A stretch of DNA of 64,000 bases from Teichococcus oryzae (GTDB lineage: Bacteria > Pseudomonadota > Alphaproteobacteria > Acetobacterales > Acetobacteraceae). Positions 61,155 to 64,000 of the stretch are shown here, in pieces. Positions within the stretch are counted from its first letter, which is position 1. Every line of letters starts with the position of its first letter. Below the pieces are notes generated by a model. That model saw only the letters and a program-made list of their open reading frames with translations. It did no database searches and was not told the origin of the DNA. The stretch lies in NCBI RefSeq assembly GCF_008386565.1, contig NZ_VUKA01000001.1:1054001-1118000 (forward strand), written 5' to 3'. Both the position numbers and the translations under genes were made by a program.

Positions 61155-62357
61155 CTAAGCGTTCGCCCGCTGTAAGGCATTCAGCCGGTCAGGCAAGATC
61201 GCGAGCGCCGGTTCCGGCGCGTTGGCGAAGGCCAGGCGGAGATGGCGCTCCTGCCCGGGCCCGAAGAACGGCCCCGGCAAGGTCAGGACGCCATGTTGCG
61301 CCGCGAGGCGTTCGGCGGCGCTCAGGGCATCGCCCAGGCTGTCCGGAATGCGAAGATAGGCAAAATAGGTACCGATCGCCTCGATGGTCCATCCGGGCGC
61401 GACGCGCATGCCATGCTGGAACGCATTGGCGCGCGCCTGCATCAGGGCACGGTTCGCATTGCGCCATTCCACCAGTCCGGGGATTGCCCAGCTCAAGGCT
61501 GTCTGAGCCGCCCGAGGGGCGCAGATCTGCAGGCTGTCCATCACCTTCAGCAATTCCGCCCGGAAGGCGCCGCCACCTAGGACGGCCCCTACGCGATGAC
61601 CTGGGACGCAGTAAGATTTGCTGAAAGAATAGAGTTGTACGACGTTATCTTGCCATCCACGGTCAGAGAAAAGCCGATGTGGTGCGCCTGCGTCCGCGGG
61701 CAGGAAGTCGCGATAGGTTTCGTCCAGAACCAGCCACACGCCGCGCCGGCGGCAGATCTCCGCGATGGCGGCGATGGTGGCGGGCGGCGTCACGGCCCCG
61801 GTAGGATTGTTGGGAGTGACCAGCACCACCGCCCGCGTATGGGGGGTCAGGGCTTCTTCCAGTCGCGCCGGATCCGGGATGAAGCCGTTTTCCGCATGGG
61901 TGGCGAAAGGAAGCGTCCGAATGCCCAGCAGTTCCAGTGCCATGCGATGGTTGAAATACCAAGGCGTTGGAAGAAGAACCTCATCTCCTGTCCCAGCCAG
62001 GACCGTGATGGCCATGGTGAAGGCCAGATTGCAGCCCGCCGTGATCGCCACATCCGCCGCGTGGAACGAGGTGCCGTAGAAACGCGATACATCCTCGGCC
62101 ACTGCCTCGCGGAAGGCGGGATCGCCATCGATCGGGCCGTAGCTGGCGGCGGCGGCCGAGCCGGCTGCCTCCGCCAGCCGCGCCAGAATTTGCGGATGCG
62201 GCGGATAGCCCGGCACTGCCTGGGTCAGGTCGAGCATCGGGCCCGCCGCCCCGTCATAGCGCGCGGCCCAGGCCCGGGCCGTCGGGATGGGCGGGGTGGC
62301 GGTGGCATGGACACGGGCGGAAAGTGGCGGGTTGGGCATGGCGGCGGAGAGTGTCAC
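61155..62357 (-). CDS. Class I/II aminotransferase
   Basis: A 400-aa PLP enzyme of the aspartate aminotransferase superfamily. Motifs: LDLTQAVPGYPPHP, ITAGCNLAFTMAI (cofactor-phosphate region), LVTPNNPTGAVTPP with conserved Asn, VWLVLDETYRDFLP, SFSKSYCVPGHRVGAV with the Schiff-base Lys, and the C-terminal RLAFANAPE with the carboxylate-binding Arg. ATG 62339 (18 bases in) is an alternative start; GTG 62357 has GGAA upstream. It probably heads the liv operon, 40 bp before the binding-protein gene, and may act on the imported amino acid. Confidence 0.85.
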   Translation of the reverse strand: MTLSAAMPNPPLSARVHATATPPIPTARAWAARYDGAAGPMLDLTQAVPGYPPHPQILARLAEAAGSAAAASYGPIDGDPAFREAVAEDVSRFYGTSFHAADVAITAGCNLAFTMAITVLAGTGDEVLLPTPWYFNHRMALELLGIRTLPFATHAENGFIPDPARLEEALTPHTRAVVLVTPNNPTGAVTPPATIAAIAEICRRRGVWLVLDETYRDFLPADAGAPHRLFSDRGWQDNVVQLYSFSKSYCVPGHRVGAVLGGGAFRAELLKVMDSLQICAPRAAQTALSWAIPGLVEWRNANRALMQARANAFQHGMRVAPGWTIEAIGTYFAYLRIPDSLGDALSAAERLAAQHGVLTLPGPFFGPGQERHLRLAFANAPEPALAILPDRLNALQRANA

Positions 62358-62381
62358 GGGATTTCCAGCCCCGCTACCCGG

Positions 62382-63023
62382 CTATTCGGATTCGCCGGTC
62401 GGGCGGCCGGTTGCATGCCGCCAATGGTGCCACAGCAGGCGCGCCGCCAGGGACCGCCAGGGCCGCCACGCCTCGGACAGGGTGATCAGCGCCTTCGCGG
62501 AGGGCCGCGCCGGAAGCCGCTTCAGGTGCTGCACGGAAGCGGCCAGCGCCACATCCGCATAAGGGAAGATGTCGGGCCGCCCTTCGGCGAACATCAGATG
62601 CACCTGGGCCGTCCAGGGGCCGAGGCCGCGCTGCGCCGCCAGATGGTCGATCGCCACCTGGTCCGTCATGTCGCGGAGTGCATCGAGGCGAAGCCGGCCT
62701 TCGAGGCAGGCAAGCGCGAGCCCGCGAAGATGCGCCACCTTGGGACGCGACAGGCCAGCGGCCCGGAACTGCTCGTCCGACAGCAACAGCAATCCGTCCG
62801 GCTCCAATGCGCCGGGAAGGGCGGCGAAGCGGCGCCAGATCGCCTCCGCCGCGAGGTTGCTGATCTGCTGGCCCAGCACGGTGCGCGCCAGGCCGCCGAA
62901 GCCACGCGGCCGACTGCGCCATGGCAATGGCCCGGCATTGGCCTCGATGGCGCTGAAATCCGGATCGGCGGAAAACAGTTCCGGCAGGGCGGCCTGCACC
63001 CAGGCGGGCCGCGTCATCGGCAT
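62382..63023 (-). CDS. DNA-3-methyladenine glycosylase (HhH-GPD)
   Basis: A 213-aa base-excision repair enzyme of the HhH-GPD superfamily, AlkA/MPG-like. GFGGLARTVLGQQISNLAAEAIWRRF (about 41-66) is the family start, LSRPKVAHLRGLA follows, the helix-hairpin-helix is QRGLGPWTAQVHLMFAEGRPD (about 129-149, in part) and the catalytic Asp is in IFPYADVALAASV. No Fe-S Cys cluster, as expected for AlkA-type proteins. It removes alkylated purines from DNA. ATG 63023 has GAGA upstream; ATG 63017 is an alternative. Confidence 0.9.
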   Translation of the reverse strand: MPMTRPAWVQAALPELFSADPDFSAIEANAGPLPWRSRPRGFGGLARTVLGQQISNLAAEAIWRRFAALPGALEPDGLLLLSDEQFRAAGLSRPKVAHLRGLALACLEGRLRLDALRDMTDQVAIDHLAAQRGLGPWTAQVHLMFAEGRPDIFPYADVALAASVQHLKRLPARPSAKALITLSEAWRPWRSLAARLLWHHWRHATGRPTGESE

Positions 63024-63136
63024 GCCGCGTCTCGTTGAGGTTCCCAGTGCAACGAAATGCAACCACGCGTCCGGGCGCAAAATCCTGTAACATGGTGATC
63101 GGGCGTCATTGCCATATCCACTTTATGGTCGAGAGC

Positions 63137-63901
63137 ATGGAACCCCCTCCGCATATCCTTGTCGTTGATGATGACAGGGAAATCCGTGACCTCCTGTCGA
63201 AGTTCCTGGAACGGCAATCCTGCCGGGTGTCCGCAGCCCGGGACGCGCGGGAAGCAAGGCGGCTCTGGCCGCTCGGGCGCTACCACCTGGTGGTTCTGGA
63301 CCTGATGCTTCCCGGCGAGTCCGGCCTGGAGTTCGCGCGCTGGCTGCGCACCCAGTCGGATGTGCCCATCGTCATGCTGACGGCGATGAGCGAGGAAACG
63401 GACCGCATCGTCGGCCTGGAACTTGGCGCTGATGATTATGTCGCCAAGCCGTTCAATCCCCGTGAATTGCTGGCCCGCATCCGCGCCGTTCTGCGCCGCG
63501 CCAATGGCGAGGGCAATGCCAGCCAGGAGCCGCCCGCCAAGGCGATCCGCTTCGCCGGCTGGACGCTGGAGCCTGCCCGCCGCCGCCTGCTGAACCAGGA
63601 CGGTGTGGAAGTGCCGCTGACCGGCGGCGAATACGAGTTGCTGATGGTGCTGGTGGAGCGCCCGAACCGCGTCCTCACCCGCGACATGCTGATGGACCTG
63701 CTGCGCGGGCGGCAGGCCGGCCCGTTCGACCGCGCCATCGACGTTGCCGTGTCCCGGCTGCGGCGGAAGCTGGAAGATGACGGACGCAACCCCAGCCTGA
63801 TCAAGACCGTCCGTGGCGGTGGCTATGTGCTGGCCGCGACGGTGGAGAAAGCGGCCGAGTTGCCGGCGAGCCTTGCCCATGCAGGCGGCGCCACGCCCTG
63901 A
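63137..63901 (+). CDS. OmpR-family response regulator
   Basis: A 254-aa two-component regulator. The receiver has VVDDD at 9-13, phospho-acceptor Asp55 (LVVLDLMLPG), MLTAMSEETD and Lys104 (YVAKPFNPREL). The winged-helix output domain (about 140-235) has LTGGEYELLMVLVERPNRVLTRDML and AIDVAVSRLRRKLEDD. ATG 63137 is chosen from the two in-frame ATGs (63125 and 63137) to fit the family start. It is followed after 12 bases by a sensor kinase gene cut by the window end, so the two form a two-component pair. The signal is unknown. Confidence 0.92.
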   Translation: MEPPPHILVVDDDREIRDLLSKFLERQSCRVSAARDAREARRLWPLGRYHLVVLDLMLPGESGLEFARWLRTQSDVPIVMLTAMSEETDRIVGLELGADDYVAKPFNPRELLARIRAVLRRANGEGNASQEPPAKAIRFAGWTLEPARRRLLNQDGVEVPLTGGEYELLMVLVERPNRVLTRDMLMDLLRGRQAGPFDRAIDVAVSRLRRKLEDDGRNPSLIKTVRGGGYVLAATVEKAAELPASLAHAGGATP

Positions 63902-63913
63902 TGGGGCGCTGAC

Positions 63914-64000
63914 ATGATCCGCCGCCTGCGGCCGCGCAGCCTCGCGGGGCGCACAGCCCTGTTCCTGACCCTGGCGCTGATGCTGGTGCAGACGGCGGGA
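63914..64000 (+). CDS. Sensor histidine kinase, N-terminal fragment
   Basis: Only 29 residues are inside the window: basic IRRLRPRSLAGRTALFL followed by a hydrophobic TLALMLVQTAG, the usual start of an inner-membrane sensor kinase with its first helix. The adjacent OmpR-type regulator makes it the likely cognate kinase. The rest of the gene lies beyond the window. Confidence 0.75.
   Translation, partial: MIRRLRPRSLAGRTALFLTLALMLVQTAG

Overview
The window is high-GC DNA with dense coding, frequent 4-base ATGA/TTGA gene overlaps, GTG/TTG starts and twin-arginine type signal peptides. Protein relationships (orphan tricarboxylate-binding protein, LivHMGF transporter, Anbu protease cluster, class III aminotransferases, PhoX, a ligase-associated exonuclease with its ATP-dependent ligase) fit an alphaproteobacterium, most likely of the Acetobacteraceae (Roseomonas-like). 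That assignment is inference from gene content, not from a marker gene search. The stretch looks chromosomal: no insertion sequence, phage gene, integrase or CRISPR array was seen.

Layout. 1-4.7 kb: end of a short-chain dehydrogenase, a secreted protein, then a leftward group of a class III aminotransferase, an O-antigen-ligase-like membrane protein and a GH8 glucanase. 4.8-10.6 kb: a small stress-type protein and the phosphate operon pstS-pstC-pstA-pstB-phoU-phoB, preceded by a three-half-site Pho box and closed by a perfect 28-bp palindromic terminator. 10.6-13.3 kb: leftward iron-type ABC transporter (fused permease plus binding protein, no ATPase). 13.5-20.2 kb: enoyl-CoA hydratase, a YdiJ-type D-2-hydroxyacid dehydrogenase, then a LysR regulator divergent from an RraA-like aldolase and a tricarboxylate-binding protein. 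20.2-26.4 kb: HU protein, class I aminotransferase, glnB-glnA, a decayed mandelate racemase/muconate lactonizing enzyme gene, and a purine permease. 26.4-31.6 kb: lytic transglycosylase, DUF1194 protein and a circularly permuted ATP-grasp / alpha-E / Anbu protease operon. 31.7-37.9 kb: GH26-like hydrolase, exonuclease plus ATP-dependent DNA ligase, a DUF1328 micro-protein behind an EcfG-type promoter, tRNA-His, and a BenE transporter divergent from a GntR/FCD regulator. 37.9-43.2 kb: PhoX phosphatase with its own Pho box, a small membrane protein/XpaC/TelA operon, a zinc alcohol dehydrogenase. 43.2-48.3 kb: a decayed bile-acid-symporter-like gene, a lipoprotein, an MFS transporter overlapping a Gfo/Idh/MocA oxidoreductase, RidA and a secreted CHAP hydrolase. 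48.4-56.5 kb: a BisC-like molybdoenzyme coupled to a divergent PhoX paralogue, nhaA behind a candidate Li+ (nhaA-I) riboswitch, and a kinase/class III aminotransferase pair. 56.5-64 kb: LivFGHM transporter (fused permease) with binding protein and aminotransferase, a DNA glycosylase, and a two-component system cut by the window end.

How the genes work together. Phosphate scavenging is the clearest theme: PstSCAB imports phosphate, PhoU and PhoB control it, and PhoX, 30 kb away with its own Pho box, releases phosphate from esters. Nitrogen control (GlnB/GlnA), amino acid uptake (Liv) and several aminotransferases suggest amino acid use. The kinase/aminotransferase pair resembles the hydroxylysine kinase/phospholyase route. 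Two genes are visibly decaying, one through a 7-bp tandem duplication. Regulatory elements that deserve checking are the Pho boxes, the nhaA leader, the GGAAC-N16-CGTT promoter of the DUF1328 gene, a GTTC-N7-GTTC LexA-like box before a small membrane protein, and a 9-bp inverted repeat in the LysR/aldolase divergent promoter.
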